A stretch of 64,000 nucleotides of DNA, from the NCBI RefSeq assembly GCF_016863175.1, contig NZ_BOOJ01000053.1, positions 92,255 to 156,254 of the forward strand. Reading direction: 5' to 3'. Source of the stretch: Paraplanobispora siamensis (GTDB taxonomy: Bacteria > Actinomycetota > Actinomycetes > Streptosporangiales > Streptosporangiaceae). Shown here piece by piece: positions 38,853 through 47,723 of the stretch; the stretch's first letter is position 1; each line of letters opens with the position of its first letter. The notes below the pieces were generated by a model, which saw nothing but the letters and a program-made list of their open reading frames with translations, made no database searches and was not told the origin of the DNA. The position numbers were made by a program, and so were the translations under genes.

Positions 38853-39461
38853 CTAGCGCCGATCGCCGACCGGTTCCTGGCCCCTCGCCTCACTGCCCCG
38901 GCCGGTGCGCCCGTAGCGCAACATCACGGTGCGGGAGTCGAAGGTCCGGGTTTCGACGAGCTCGAAGCCGAGGCGGTCCTTCAGGCCCGGGAACAGCGGC
39001 TTGCCGCCGCCCAGGACGACCGGGTGGACGACGATGCGGTAGTCGTCGATGAGGTCGAGTTCGGCGAGGGCGGCCGCCAGGCAGGAGCCTCCGTTCAGCA
39101 GCAGGTCCTTGCCGGGCCGCCGCTTGAGTGCGGTGAGCTCCCCGGCGATGTCCTCGCCGATCACCCGGGTGTCCCCGTCGGCCCTCTCCAGGGTGCGGGA
39201 GAAGACGATCTTCGGGGTCTCCCGCCAGATCGGCGCGAACGCCAGGTCGTGCGGGTCGTCCGAGATCGACTCCACGTGCGGCCAGAAGCCCGACATCATC
39301 TCCCACACCTTGCGCCCGTACAGGAAGGCGCCGGCCTCCCGGCTCAGGGCGATCGAGTACGCCGACAGCTCCGGCCCCATGGAGGGCCAGTCGAACTCGC
39401 CGTCCGGCCCCTCGATGTGGCCGTCGATGGAGGTGTGCACCCAGTAGATGACCTTGCGCAC
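38853..39461 (-). CDS. RibD C-terminal/dihydrofolate reductase-like protein
   Basis: The product has 202 residues from GTG 39461, with AGGAG upstream. It begins RKVIYWVHTSIDGHIEGPDGEFDW and has FLYGRKVWEMM and LLLNGGSCLAAALAELDLIDDYRIVVHPVVLGGGKPLF, the standard pattern of the RibD_C family of NADPH-dependent reductases. True dihydrofolate reductase activity is not implied. It sits 43 bp upstream of thyX on the same strand and could be co-transcribed. ThyX itself releases tetrahydrofolate and needs no dihydrofolate reductase, so a functional link is open. Confidence 0.88.
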   Translation of the reverse strand: MRKVIYWVHTSIDGHIEGPDGEFDWPSMGPELSAYSIALSREAGAFLYGRKVWEMMSGFWPHVESISDDPHDLAFAPIWRETPKIVFSRTLERADGDTRVIGEDIAGELTALKRRPGKDLLLNGGSCLAAALAELDLIDDYRIVVHPVVLGGGKPLFPGLKDRLGFELVETRTFDSRTVMLRYGRTGRGSEARGQEPVGDRR

Positions 39462-39590
39462 GGCAGGCTCCTTCGTCTTCGGGACCCCGTGGGGTGACGC
39501 GCCCGGCGGGCGCTTTCACAGGGGGTCGGAGACGCCGGGGCGTTCTCTACGTCCGCGGGCGAAGATTTTTCCCGGATCTCCGGCGCGGGC

Positions 39591-39640
39591 CGTACGGCCG
39601 CCGCGATCTCGGGGATCACCGGGATCGCGGCGGCCGTACG
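39591..39640 (-). terminator. Long terminator hairpin after the ABC operon
   Basis: CGTACGGCCGCCGCGATC (39591-39608) is perfectly complementary to 39623-39640, giving an 18-bp stem with a 14-nt loop seven bases beyond the permease stop codon. Confidence 0.85.
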
Positions 39641-39647
39641 CGGCGCC

Positions 39648-40430
39648 TCAGGTGATGTCGCGGCGGACCGTGGTGAGGGAGGCCACGACGGCGAAGACCA
39701 GGGCGTAGGCCACCAGCACCGTCGCACCCGCCCAGGCGGGCAGCAGGTCGGCCTCGCCGAACCCGGTGTCCACCTGGACGGCGATCAGGCTCTGCGCGGC
39801 CCCGGACGGGGTGAACTTGCCGACTCCCTGGAGCGCGGGGATGGCCGTCAGCAGCGTCTCGATGACGAAGACCCAGACGATCGCGCCGACGACGGCCGCG
39901 ATCTGGTTGCGGACCAGCGCGCCGAGGCCGATGCCGAACAGCGCGTACAGCGCCGAGGTGGCCAGCACGCCGAGCATGATCCGGGGGATGCCGCCGCCGA
40001 GCAGGGTGACCTCGCCCCCGGCGATCAGCACGGTCGGGATCACCGCCACGGCGATGAGCAGCAGGGAGGCGACGCCGAACAGCACGCCGGCCAGCAGCCC
40101 GGCGGCCAGTTTGGCCGTCACGACCCGGCCCCGCCGGGGGGTGGTCAGGAAGGTGGTGGTGATCGTCTGGTAGCGGTATTCACCGGTCATCATGACGATG
40201 CCGAGAACCATCACGAAGATCGCCGACCCGGTTCCGGAGGCCCACACCGCCTGCTGGAACTCCAGGGTCTCCCTGCCGGGCGTCGGCGGGGCACCCGGGG
40301 GAGCCTGTCCCGCGAAGCCGATCGTGACGCCCAGACCGATCCCGGTGAACAGGAGCGTGACGAGGAGCATGATCCACCACAGCCGGGTGGTGAACAGCTT
40401 CTGCAGTTCGGAACGGACCAGTGCCACCAC
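39648..40430 (-). CDS. ABC-2 type transporter permease
   Basis: The product has 260 residues from GTG 40430, starting VALVRSELQKLFTTRLWWIMLL. About six membrane helices are present, with motifs GEYRYQTITTTFLTTPRRGRVVTAKL and GIGLGALVRNQIAAVVGAIVW that also occur in the permease at 1362-2099. It lies three bases after its ATPase gene, forming the second exporter operon. The long hairpin at 39591-39640 ends the transcript. Substrate unknown. Confidence 0.87.
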   Translation of the reverse strand: MVALVRSELQKLFTTRLWWIMLLVTLLFTGIGLGVTIGFAGQAPPGAPPTPGRETLEFQQAVWASGTGSAIFVMVLGIVMMTGEYRYQTITTTFLTTPRRGRVVTAKLAAGLLAGVLFGVASLLLIAVAVIPTVLIAGGEVTLLGGGIPRIMLGVLATSALYALFGIGLGALVRNQIAAVVGAIVWVFVIETLLTAIPALQGVGKFTPSGAAQSLIAVQVDTGFGEADLLPAWAGATVLVAYALVFAVVASLTTVRRDIT

Positions 40431-40433
40431 GGC

Positions 40434-41324
40434 TCACGTCTCCCTGGTCAGTTGCATGAAGATCTCCTGCAGGTCGGAGCGCTCCCGCACCAGTTCGGTG
40501 ACCAGCACCCGCTCCTCCAGCACCGCCCGGCCGACGGTCTCGGCGTCGACGCCGTAGAAGCGCAGCACTCCGTCACCGGCCCGCTCGACCCTGGCGCCCT
40601 CGGCCTCCAGCGCCGGCACCAGCCGGTCGGCCTCGGCGGCGTGCACCCGGACCGGGCGCTCGCCGTTGCCGGTCAGCTCCGCCAGGGAGCCCTGGTGGAC
40701 GAGCCTGCCGCGGGCGATGATCACGACGTTGTCCACGGTCTGCTGGACCTCGGCCAGGACGTGGCTGGAGACCAGCACGGCCACGCCCTGGTCGTGCGCG
40801 AGGTTGCGCAGGAAGCCGCGCAGCCACTCGATCCCGGCGGGGTCGAGGCCGTTGGCCGGCTCGTCGAGGATGAGCACGCGGGGACGGCCGAGCGTGGCGG
40901 TGCCCAGCGCCAGGCGCTGGCGCATGCCCAGGGAGAACTCGCCGACGCGCTTGCGCGCGGCCTCGGCCAGGCCGACCTGCGCCAGCGCCTCGTCGGCGCG
41001 GGCGGCGGGCAGCCCCGCGGCGGTGCAGATCACCCGCAGGTGATCGCGGGCGGTGCGGCCGGGGTGGAAGCTGGTGGCCTCCAGCACCGCGCCGACCTCG
41101 GTCAGGGGGTGCTCCAGGGCGGGGTACGGCCGGCCGTCGACCAGGGCGGTGCCCCGGTCGGCGGTGACCAGACCGAGCAGGCAGCGCAGGGTGGTGGTCT
41201 TGCCCGCGCCGTTCGGCCCGAGATAGCCGGTGATCGTGCCGGCGTCGACGGAGAAGGAGACGTCGTCGACGGCCTTGACCGGGCCGAAGCTCTTCGCGAG
41301 GTTCCGGATCTCGATGGCAGTCAT
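40434..41324 (-). CDS. ABC transporter ATP-binding protein
   Basis: The product has 296 residues. ATG 41324 is preferred (TTG 41327 precedes it). Motifs are Walker A GPNGAGKTTT, signature FSLGMRQR, Walker B VLILDEPANGLDP and VSSHVLAEVQQ. A C-terminal domain of about 70 residues (RPVRVHAAEADRLVPALEAEGARV) is present, as in DrrA-type exporters. That domain is missing in the paralogue at 679-1365. It forms an operon with the permease. Confidence 0.92.
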   Translation of the reverse strand: MTAIEIRNLAKSFGPVKAVDDVSFSVDAGTITGYLGPNGAGKTTTLRCLLGLVTADRGTALVDGRPYPALEHPLTEVGAVLEATSFHPGRTARDHLRVICTAAGLPAARADEALAQVGLAEAARKRVGEFSLGMRQRLALGTATLGRPRVLILDEPANGLDPAGIEWLRGFLRNLAHDQGVAVLVSSHVLAEVQQTVDNVVIIARGRLVHQGSLAELTGNGERPVRVHAAEADRLVPALEAEGARVERAGDGVLRFYGVDAETVGRAVLEERVLVTELVRERSDLQEIFMQLTRET

Positions 41325-41383
41325 CAACCGGGATTATTCCGCTGTGTCGTGGATCACACCTCCTCCTGCGGGAGGAGATGCGA

Positions 41384-42556
41384 TCACATGCGGTAGACGC
41401 GGCGGGCGTTTCCCGAGCCCGCCATGTGCGCCGCCCTGGCCGCGTCGGCCGCGCTCCACTCCCCCGACGCCAGCCGTTCGGCCAGCGCCCGGGCCAGGCC
41501 GCGCCGATAGCGCAGCGCGCCGAGGTGGCAGGTCTCGGCCAGGCCGCGGGTGCCGGAGCCGAACAGCTGCTTGTGGAAGGGGACGAGCTCCAGCAGCTCG
41601 CCCATGACGGCGGCCGAGCCCGCCGCGGTGGCGGTCGGCGCGGGGCCGACGTCGACGTAGACGTGCGGGAAGACGGCGGCCAGGTGGGCGGCGGCGCGGT
41701 GGAACGGATAGCAGTGCAGCAGGACGAGCGGCACGCCGATCGGCTGCAGGGCCCGGACGAAGCCGGCCATCAGCGCGGGGTCGGCGCGGTGCGGATCGAG
41801 CCCGGAGTCGCCGTAGCCGGTGTGCATCTGCAGCGGCAGGTTGCGCTCCCTGGCCACGTCCACGGCCGTCCAGAGCAGGTGGCGCAGCAGTACGGGGTCG
41901 GTGAGGGGCTCCTTGGGGTCGGCCAGCCTCCGGTTGGCGGCCGCGATCACCGCGCCGCGGCTCGGGCGCGCCGGGTCGAAGTCCAGGCCGTGACGGCGGG
42001 CGATGACCGACTTGAGGCCGACGGCCCGCGCCGCCCGGCCGGCGAGCTCGGTCTCCAGGGAGGAGATGTAGGAGACCCCGGAGACGGCGGTCTCGGCGGC
42101 GTCCTGCTCGACCCGCTCGATCCGGACGATCTCGTCGGCCGCCGCCCCGCCGAGCCGGCCCATCTCGGCCGCCGACAGCGGTTCCGGGCCGTTGCCGCCG
42201 GCGTCGACGAGGAAGGCCACGATCCCGGCCTCGCACAGCAGCCGCCGGTTGACCTCCGCGGGCCCCAGCTCGGAGCGGCGGGTCAGGTAGATCGCCGGGG
42301 ACACGTGCGGCTCCAGGCCGAGTGCGGGGGCGCACCAGCGGCGGACCGCGACGCCCGCCGGCGTGTCGAAGTGGGTGGTGCCGGGCGGGGCGGGGGTGTC
42401 CGTGCCGGCGATCAGCATCTCGAACCGGGCCCGGGTCAGGTCGTCGCGGCGCACGGGCCGGCAGTTGTGGTCCACCATGGGCGCCAGCAGCGCCTCCCGG
42501 ACCGTGTCGGGCAGAGCACCGGCCGGCTCGGCGGGCAGGACGTCTTGCGGCCGCAT
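41384..42556 (-). CDS. Amidohydrolase family protein
   Basis: The product has 390 residues. ATG 42556 has AGGAG six bases upstream, and a GTG at 42559 directly precedes it. It is a TIM-barrel metal-dependent hydrolase of the amidohydrolase 2 type. HNCRP near the start stands where the first metal motif is expected, PLQMHTGYGDSGLDPHRADP holds a metal His, VLLHCYPFHRAAAHLA another, and KQLFGSGTRG replaces the usual catalytic FGSD with Ser-Gly. This is similar to the N-terminal FluG-like domain linked to glutamine synthetases. Substrate unknown. It stands alone, downstream of trpEG on the same strand. Confidence 0.82.
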   Translation of the reverse strand: MRPQDVLPAEPAGALPDTVREALLAPMVDHNCRPVRRDDLTRARFEMLIAGTDTPAPPGTTHFDTPAGVAVRRWCAPALGLEPHVSPAIYLTRRSELGPAEVNRRLLCEAGIVAFLVDAGGNGPEPLSAAEMGRLGGAAADEIVRIERVEQDAAETAVSGVSYISSLETELAGRAARAVGLKSVIARRHGLDFDPARPSRGAVIAAANRRLADPKEPLTDPVLLRHLLWTAVDVARERNLPLQMHTGYGDSGLDPHRADPALMAGFVRALQPIGVPLVLLHCYPFHRAAAHLAAVFPHVYVDVGPAPTATAAGSAAVMGELLELVPFHKQLFGSGTRGLAETCHLGALRYRRGLARALAERLASGEWSAADAARAAHMAGSGNARRVYRM

Positions 42557-42719
42557 CACGGGCTCCTCTCACACGGCCGCGGGCGGACCGGTCCGCCGGT
42601 CCGCCCGCAGTGTCACGTGGGGAGCACTCTACGACTACGGAGCGTGTTCGCGCCGCCGTTTCGGCCCGCCGGACCCGGCCTTCCCGGCGGCTGCGCCCGC
42701 CCTGCCCGTCTCGTCCCCC

Positions 42720-44858
42720 TCAGCCCGCCGACCGGGAGAGCCTCAGGACATTGGCGATGATCTTCGCTCCGGCGCCGCCCTCGGCGGTGAGGATCGACTC
42801 GGGGTGGAACTGCACGGCGAAGCGGCGGTTCCGTACGTCCTCGATCGCCATCACCGCGCCGTCGGGCGTCAGGGCGGTGGCGGCGAAGCCGGTCACGCCC
42901 GGCTGCTTGGCGTGCAGCGAGTGGTAGCGGGCGGCGGTGAACTCCTCGGGCAGGCCCTCCAGCAGCGCGCTGTCGCCCATCCGCTTGACCTGCCCGCGCT
43001 TGCCGTGCTCGGGGTAGGACAGCAGCTCCAGCGTGCCGCCCGCCTGCTCGACCATGCCCTGCAGCCCGAGGCAGACGCCGAAGACCGGCAGGTCGCGGGC
43101 GTACAGCTCACCGACCAGCGCGGGCAGGCCGAAGTCCGACGGCCAGCCGGGGCCGGGCGACAGCACCACGAGGGACGGGGCGATCTCGTCGATCATCTCG
43201 ACGGGGAAGCCGTGCCGGAGGGTGACGACCTCGGCGCCCTGCTGGCGGAAGTAGTCGGCCAGGGTGTTGACGAAGGAGTCCTCGTGGTCGACGAGCAGGA
43301 CCTTCATGCCCTCGCCCGGGCGCTCGGCCGCGACCGGCGCGGCGGCCTCGGCCGTCGGCGCGCCGACGGCGGCGAGCGCGCCGAGCAGGGCGCTGGCCTT
43401 GAGCTCGGTCTCGCGCTCCTCGGCGTCGGGGTCGGAGTCGAACAGCAGCGTGGCCCCGGCCCGCACCGTGGCGACGCCGCCCTTGATCTGGGCGGTGCGC
43501 AGGGTCAGGCCGGTGTTCATCGAGCCGTCGAAGCCGATGTAGCCGACCGCGCCGCCGTACCAGCGGCGGGTGGTGGCCTCGTGGTCCTCGATGAACTGCA
43601 TCGCCCAGGCCTTGGGCGCGCCGGTGACGGTGACGGCCCACATGTGGGTGAGGAAGGCGTCCAGGGCGTCGAACTCCGGCCGCAGGCGTCCCTCGATGTG
43701 GTCCACGGTGTGGATCAGGCGGGAGTACATCTCGATCTGGCGGCGGCCGATGACCTGGACGCTGCCGGGCACGCAGATGCGGGACTTGTCGTTGCGGTCC
43801 ACGTCGGTGCACATGGTCAGCTCCGACTCCTCCTTGACGCTGGACAGGAGGGTGCGGATCGCGTCGGCGTCCTCGACGGGGTTGCCGCCGCGGGCGATGG
43901 TCCCGGAGATCGGGCAGGTCTCCACCCGGTCGCCGCCGACCCGGACGTACATCTCCGGGGAGGCGCCGACCAGGTGCTCGCCCTCGCCGAGGTTGAACAG
44001 GAACTCGTACGGCGCGGGGTTGGCCCGGCGCAGCTCCCGGTAGAACCCGGCCGGGTCGGGGCAGGCCGCGTGGAAGACCTGTCCGGGCACGACCTCGAAC
44101 AGGTCGCCGCGCACGAACTTCTCCTTGGCGGCGGCCACGACCTTGGCGTAGGTGCCCTTGACCGGGTCGGCCGGGATCTCGGCCGGGGCCGGGGTGAGCG
44201 GGACGACCTCGCCCTCGCGGGGCAGGCCGTGGGTGGAGACGCCGTTCACGGTGAACTCGTAGCGGAACTCCTTGCTGGTCTCCCGCTTGCGGTCGATCAC
44301 CATGATCCGGTCGGGCAGGTGCAGCACCAGGTCGCGCTGGTCCTGCGGCCGGGTCAGCACCTGGCGGATCGGCTCGAATTGGAAGGCCAGGTCGTAGCCG
44401 AAGGAGCCGTACAGGCCCAGGTGCTCGTCCTCGCCCCTGAAGGCGGCGATGATCTCGCGGATGGCGGTGAAGACGGTGGGCCGGCGGCTGCGCATCTCCT
44501 CGGGGAGGATCTCGTCGGACTCGGCGACGTACACCTCGACGTGGTCGGCGGCCGGCTCCGCGGTGGGCTCGCCCGCCGCCAGCAGGCAGGGGGTGATCGC
44601 CGGCAGCACGACCCGGCCCCGGTCGTTCAGGGCGCGGACGGCGATCCTGCGGCCGCGGGCCACGATCTCCAGGCAGGGGTCGACGTAGGCCAGGTGCCAT
44701 CGGCTGTAGCGGCCGGGATACTCCATCCCGGAGGAGAGCACGCCGCCGCGCCGCTCACCGAGCGTGCCGACGACCTCATCGAGCACGGTCTCCGGCACGT
44801 CGGCCGTCGAGACCTCGACCCCGATGCCACCGGCGGTGGTATATCCGCTCGTCTCCAC
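42720..44858 (-). CDS. trpE: Anthranilate synthase, fused components I and II (TrpEG)
   Basis: The product has 712 residues from GTG 44858. About residues 1-510 are the chorismate-binding component I, with KGTYAKVVAAAKEKFVRGDLFEVVPGQ, ISGTIARGG, DVDRNDKSRICVPGSV and GGAVGYIGFDGSMNTG. About 525-712 are the glutamine amidotransferase: VLLVDHEDSFVNTLADYF, nucleophile in FGVCLGLQGM, and VQFHPES. The fused form makes anthranilate from chorismate and glutamine. Phenazine-type aminodeoxyisochorismate synthases share this architecture, but the trp attenuator upstream, with two Trp codons, fits tryptophan synthesis. No other trp gene is in the window. Confidence 0.93.
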   Translation of the reverse strand: METSGYTTAGGIGVEVSTADVPETVLDEVVGTLGERRGGVLSSGMEYPGRYSRWHLAYVDPCLEIVARGRRIAVRALNDRGRVVLPAITPCLLAAGEPTAEPAADHVEVYVAESDEILPEEMRSRRPTVFTAIREIIAAFRGEDEHLGLYGSFGYDLAFQFEPIRQVLTRPQDQRDLVLHLPDRIMVIDRKRETSKEFRYEFTVNGVSTHGLPREGEVVPLTPAPAEIPADPVKGTYAKVVAAAKEKFVRGDLFEVVPGQVFHAACPDPAGFYRELRRANPAPYEFLFNLGEGEHLVGASPEMYVRVGGDRVETCPISGTIARGGNPVEDADAIRTLLSSVKEESELTMCTDVDRNDKSRICVPGSVQVIGRRQIEMYSRLIHTVDHIEGRLRPEFDALDAFLTHMWAVTVTGAPKAWAMQFIEDHEATTRRWYGGAVGYIGFDGSMNTGLTLRTAQIKGGVATVRAGATLLFDSDPDAEERETELKASALLGALAAVGAPTAEAAAPVAAERPGEGMKVLLVDHEDSFVNTLADYFRQQGAEVVTLRHGFPVEMIDEIAPSLVVLSPGPGWPSDFGLPALVGELYARDLPVFGVCLGLQGMVEQAGGTLELLSYPEHGKRGQVKRMGDSALLEGLPEEFTAARYHSLHAKQPGVTGFAATALTPDGAVMAIEDVRNRRFAVQFHPESILTAEGGAGAKIIANVLRLSRSAG

Positions 44859-44905
44859 TGCAGTCTCGCCCCTTGTCGATTCGCTGATGCCCGGGGCGGA
44901 CGCAG

Positions 44906-44929
44906 AAAAGGCCGCCTACCCGGGCGGCC
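44906..44929 (-). terminator. trp attenuator terminator hairpin
   Basis: On the minus strand GGCCGCC (44929-44923), loop CGGGTA, GGCGGCC (44916-44910) is followed by TTTT (44909-44906), a canonical intrinsic terminator, unusual in this genome. The 5' arm can instead pair with GGCGGC in the hairpin at 44958-44977, giving an antiterminator. Confidence 0.85.
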
Positions 44930-44964
44930 GTCCGTCTGCTCGCGTATGCGAAAACCTGCGCCGC

Positions 44965-45006
44965 CTACAAGCGGCGCCACCACTGAAGGGTATCGGCGTT
45001 TCGCAT
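44965..45006 (-). CDS. trpL: trp leader peptide
   Basis: The 13-codon peptide MRNADTLQWWRRL ends in TAG. The adjacent Trp-Trp codons lie just before the first stem (GCGCCGC at 44958-44964 with GCGGCGC at 44971-44977), and the stop codon is in its loop. Ribosome stalling at the Trp codons when tryptophan is scarce would free the antiterminator. The ATG lies about seven bases from the -10 element, so the leader is itself probably leaderless. Confidence 0.88.
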   Translation of the reverse strand: MRNADTLQWWRRL

Positions 45007-45013
45007 GTGCGCC

Positions 45014-45043
45014 AGACTACCGGCGCAGAGCGTGATCATGCAA
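45014..45043 (-). promoter_or_regulatory. Promoter of trpL-trpEG
   Basis: On the minus strand TTGCAT (45043-45038) and TAGTCT (45019-45014) are spaced by 18 bases, a fair match to the actinobacterial sigma-70 consensus, and point at the leader peptide. Confidence 0.6.
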
Positions 45044-45094
45044 CGTGCGCGGCCCACCGGTGGAGGCCGGTGAGCCGCCCGCCGTACGGCACCG

Positions 45095-45124
45095 CCCTGC
45101 TCAGCCCTGCTCAGCCCTGCTCAG
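45095..45124. repeat. Three tandem copies of a 10-mer at a gene end
   Basis: CCCTGCTCAG is repeated three times perfectly at 45095-45124. The stop codon of the SGNH hydrolase gene lies inside the last copy (45121-45123). Slippage here would leave the protein unchanged. Confidence 0.8.
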
Positions 45125-45885
45125 CCCAGCGGCGTGAGATCGGGCCGTTTGGCGTCCAGCCCGTCGCCGGAGGAGCGGCCGTGCAGGCGGCGGTTGATCC
45201 AGGGGCCGAGGAACTGCCGGGCCCAGCGCAGGTCCTCCCGCCGGGCGTCGGCCCACACCGCCGGGGTCAGCGGCGGGTACGGCTCGCGCCAGTCCTCCTC
45301 GACGGGCAGGCCGAGCACCTCGGCGGCGCGCAGGGCGATCCGGCGGTGGCCCTCGGCCGACAGGTGGAGGCGGTCCTGGCTCCAGGAACGGCGGTCGCGC
45401 AGCACGCCCATCGCCCACAGGTCCACGAGCGTGCAGTCGTGCCGGGCCGCGATGTCGTGGATGTGCAGGTTGTACACGGCGACCTTGTGGTGGACCAGCC
45501 GCATCACCGGCACCTGGCGGATGTCGAATCCGGTGAAGAGCACGACCCGGGCCCCGGTGGCGCGCAGCCGGGCGGTGGCGGCGTCCAGCAGCGCGGCGAC
45601 CGCGTCGGGGTCGGCGCCCGGGCGCAGGATGTCGTTGCCCCCGGCGCACAGCGAGACCAGGTCGGGCGTCAGGGCCTCGGCCCGCGGCACCTGCTCGTCC
45701 AGGATCTGCCGGATGAGGCGGCCCCTGACGGCGAGGTTGGCGTAACGCAGTCCCGGCTCCCCCGCAGCCAGGTGCTCGGCCAGCCGGTCGGCCCAGCCCC
45801 GGTAGCCGCTGCCGCCGTCGGCGTGGTCGTCCAAGCCCTCGGTGAAGCTGTCCCCAAGAGCGACATACGAGGTTATTGATGACAT
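45121..45885 (-). CDS. SGNH/GDSL hydrolase
   Basis: The product has 254 residues from ATG 45885. Blocks of the family are all there: block I YVALGDSFTEGLDD (Ser nucleophile), block II Gly in NLAVRGRLIRQI, block III SLCAGGNDILRPG, and block V DRLHLSAEGHRRIALRA (Asp-x-x-His). There is no signal peptide, so it is a cytoplasmic esterase. The C-terminal part (WREPYPPLTPAVWADARRED) is typical of actinobacterial members of about 260 residues. Substrate unknown. It is divergent from the CocE-type hydrolase gene, with a 204-bp spacer that holds a palindrome. Confidence 0.92.
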   Translation of the reverse strand: MSSITSYVALGDSFTEGLDDHADGGSGYRGWADRLAEHLAAGEPGLRYANLAVRGRLIRQILDEQVPRAEALTPDLVSLCAGGNDILRPGADPDAVAALLDAATARLRATGARVVLFTGFDIRQVPVMRLVHHKVAVYNLHIHDIAARHDCTLVDLWAMGVLRDRRSWSQDRLHLSAEGHRRIALRAAEVLGLPVEEDWREPYPPLTPAVWADARREDLRWARQFLGPWINRRLHGRSSGDGLDAKRPDLTPLG

Positions 45886-46047
45886 GTCGCGATAGTTTGC
45901 CGCGCGGACTTCCCCCTACGCGACCGTAAGGCGCGACCGGTCGGGCCGCGCCGGGACAAGGCGATCCGCCACGGCCGAATCATGAGATGTCTCATACCCG
46001 GAAGCACTGGTCAGACCGGCCTTCCTTCTGTTACCAGTAAGTGGACA

Positions 46048-46072
46048 ATGTCTGTTACCAGCCGGTAGACAT
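46048..46072. promoter_or_regulatory. Inverted repeat upstream of the CocE-type gene
   Basis: ATGTC (46048-46052) and GACAT (46068-46072) flank TACC and GGTA around AGCC. In addition, CTGTTACCAG is repeated directly at 46028-46037 and 46052-46061. Both signals lie 20-60 bp before the ATG, ahead of GGGAGG, and look like operator sites of an unlinked regulator. Confidence 0.4.
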
Positions 46073-46089
46073 CGGCGCCGGGAGGACAT

Positions 46090-47697
46090 ATGGCGATCGC
46101 GTGGCCGCGGACCGCCCACCGGGTGACGGTCCAGCGTGACCTGCCCGTCCCGATGCCGGACGGGGTCGCCCTCATGGCCGACCGCTACGCCCCGGCGGGG
46201 GTGGCGCGCCCGCCCACCATCCTGGTCCGCTCGCCGTACGGCAGGCGCGGGGTGTTCGGGCTCATGTACGGCCGGGCCTTCGCCCGCCAGGGCTTCCAGG
46301 TAATCATGCAGAGCTGCCGCGGCGGGTTCGGCTCGGGCGGGCTGCTCGACCCTCTCGGCGACGAGCACGACGACGGCCTGGCCACCCTGTCCTGGCTGCG
46401 CAAGCAGCCCTGGTACGGCGGGAGCCTGGCCATGCAGGGCCCCTCCTACCTCGGCTACACGCAGTGGGCGATCGCCCCGTTCGCCGGGCCGGAGCTGAAG
46501 GCCATGGCCACCTCGGTGACCGCCTCGCAGTTCCGCGACGCGGCCTACGTCGGCGGGGCGTTCGCGCTGGAGTCGTCACTGATCTGGACCACGCTGACCG
46601 CCTCGATGGACAGCCCGCTGGGCGGCGCCGGCGTGCTGCTGGCCCCGCGCAAGACGCGGCGGGCCGCGCTGTCGGGGCGCCCGCTGGCGGAGCTGGACGT
46701 GTTGTCCGCCGGCCGGGGCATGCCGTTCTTCCAGGACCTGCTGACCCACCACGCCGAACCGGCCGCCTACTGGGGCAGGCGCGACTTCTCCGGCTCGGTG
46801 GGCGAGGTGGGCGCCGAGGTCACCATGGTCGGCGGCTGGTACGACGTCTTCCTGCCGTGGCAGATCAAGGACTACGCGGCGATGCGGGCCGCGGGGCGGC
46901 GGCCGCACCTGACGATCGGGCCGTGGTACCACGCGGACATGCGGCAGGTGCGGGCCGCCGCGGCCGACGCGCTGACGTGGTTCCGGGCGCACCTGATGGA
47001 CGACCCCTCGGGGGTGCGGGAGCAGCCGGTCCGCCTCTACGTCACCGGCGCCGGACAGTGGCGCGACTATCCGGACTGGCCGGTGCCCGGCATGCGGGAG
47101 CAGCGCTGGCACCTGCGGCCGGGCTTCGGGCTCGCTCCGGACAACCCGGTGGAGTCGGAGCCGGACCGCTACCGCTACGACCCGGCCCATCCCACCCCGG
47201 CGCTGGGCGGCCCGGTGCTGCTGGGCAACTCCGAGCCGCGTGACAACCGGCGCCTGGAGGCCCGGCGCGACGTGCTCGTCTACACCGGCCCCGAGCTGCG
47301 CCGGGACACCGACATGATCGGCCCGGTCCGCGCGGAGATCTACCTGCGCTCCACCTCCCCGCACGCCGACGTGGTCGTGCGGGTGTGCGACGTGCACCCC
47401 GACGGCACCTCCTACAACGTGTGCGAGGGGGTGCGGCGGCTCACGCCGGGGGCGCCCGTGGCCGGCGCCGACGGCGTGCGCCGGGTGGAGGTGGACCTGT
47501 GGCCGATGGGCCACCGCTTCCGCCGCGGCCACCGCGTCCGGGTGCACGTGGCTGGCGGCGCCTATCCGCGGATCGCGCGCAACCTCGGCACCGGCGACCC
47601 GCTGGGCACCGGCAGCGCCATGATCGCCACCGGCCACGAGGTCTTCCACGACCCGGATCATCCCTCGGCGGTCGTCCTGCCCCTGATCCCGCACTGA
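46090..47697 (+). CDS. CocE/NonD family hydrolase (X-Pro dipeptidyl-peptidase type)
   Basis: The product has 535 residues from ATG 46090 with GGGAGG upstream. Residues 15-30 read DLPVPMPDGVALMADRYAP, the usual start. The catalytic Ser elbow is GGSLAMQGPSYLGYTQW, the Asp region is MVGGWYDVFLPWQIKDY, and the His is in LTIGPWYHADM. The C-terminal jelly-roll begins about residue 385 (RRDVLVYTGPELRRDTDMIGPVRAEIYL). Family members cleave esters such as cocaine, or acyl groups from antibiotics. No signal peptide. The neighbour downstream is a WYL regulator. Confidence 0.9.
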   Translation: MAIAWPRTAHRVTVQRDLPVPMPDGVALMADRYAPAGVARPPTILVRSPYGRRGVFGLMYGRAFARQGFQVIMQSCRGGFGSGGLLDPLGDEHDDGLATLSWLRKQPWYGGSLAMQGPSYLGYTQWAIAPFAGPELKAMATSVTASQFRDAAYVGGAFALESSLIWTTLTASMDSPLGGAGVLLAPRKTRRAALSGRPLAELDVLSAGRGMPFFQDLLTHHAEPAAYWGRRDFSGSVGEVGAEVTMVGGWYDVFLPWQIKDYAAMRAAGRRPHLTIGPWYHADMRQVRAAAADALTWFRAHLMDDPSGVREQPVRLYVTGAGQWRDYPDWPVPGMREQRWHLRPGFGLAPDNPVESEPDRYRYDPAHPTPALGGPVLLGNSEPRDNRRLEARRDVLVYTGPELRRDTDMIGPVRAEIYLRSTSPHADVVVRVCDVHPDGTSYNVCEGVRRLTPGAPVAGADGVRRVEVDLWPMGHRFRRGHRVRVHVAGGAYPRIARNLGTGDPLGTGSAMIATGHEVFHDPDHPSAVVLPLIPH

Positions 47698-47723
47698 GCG
47701 GCGCGGGGCGTTAGGGTCGGCGG

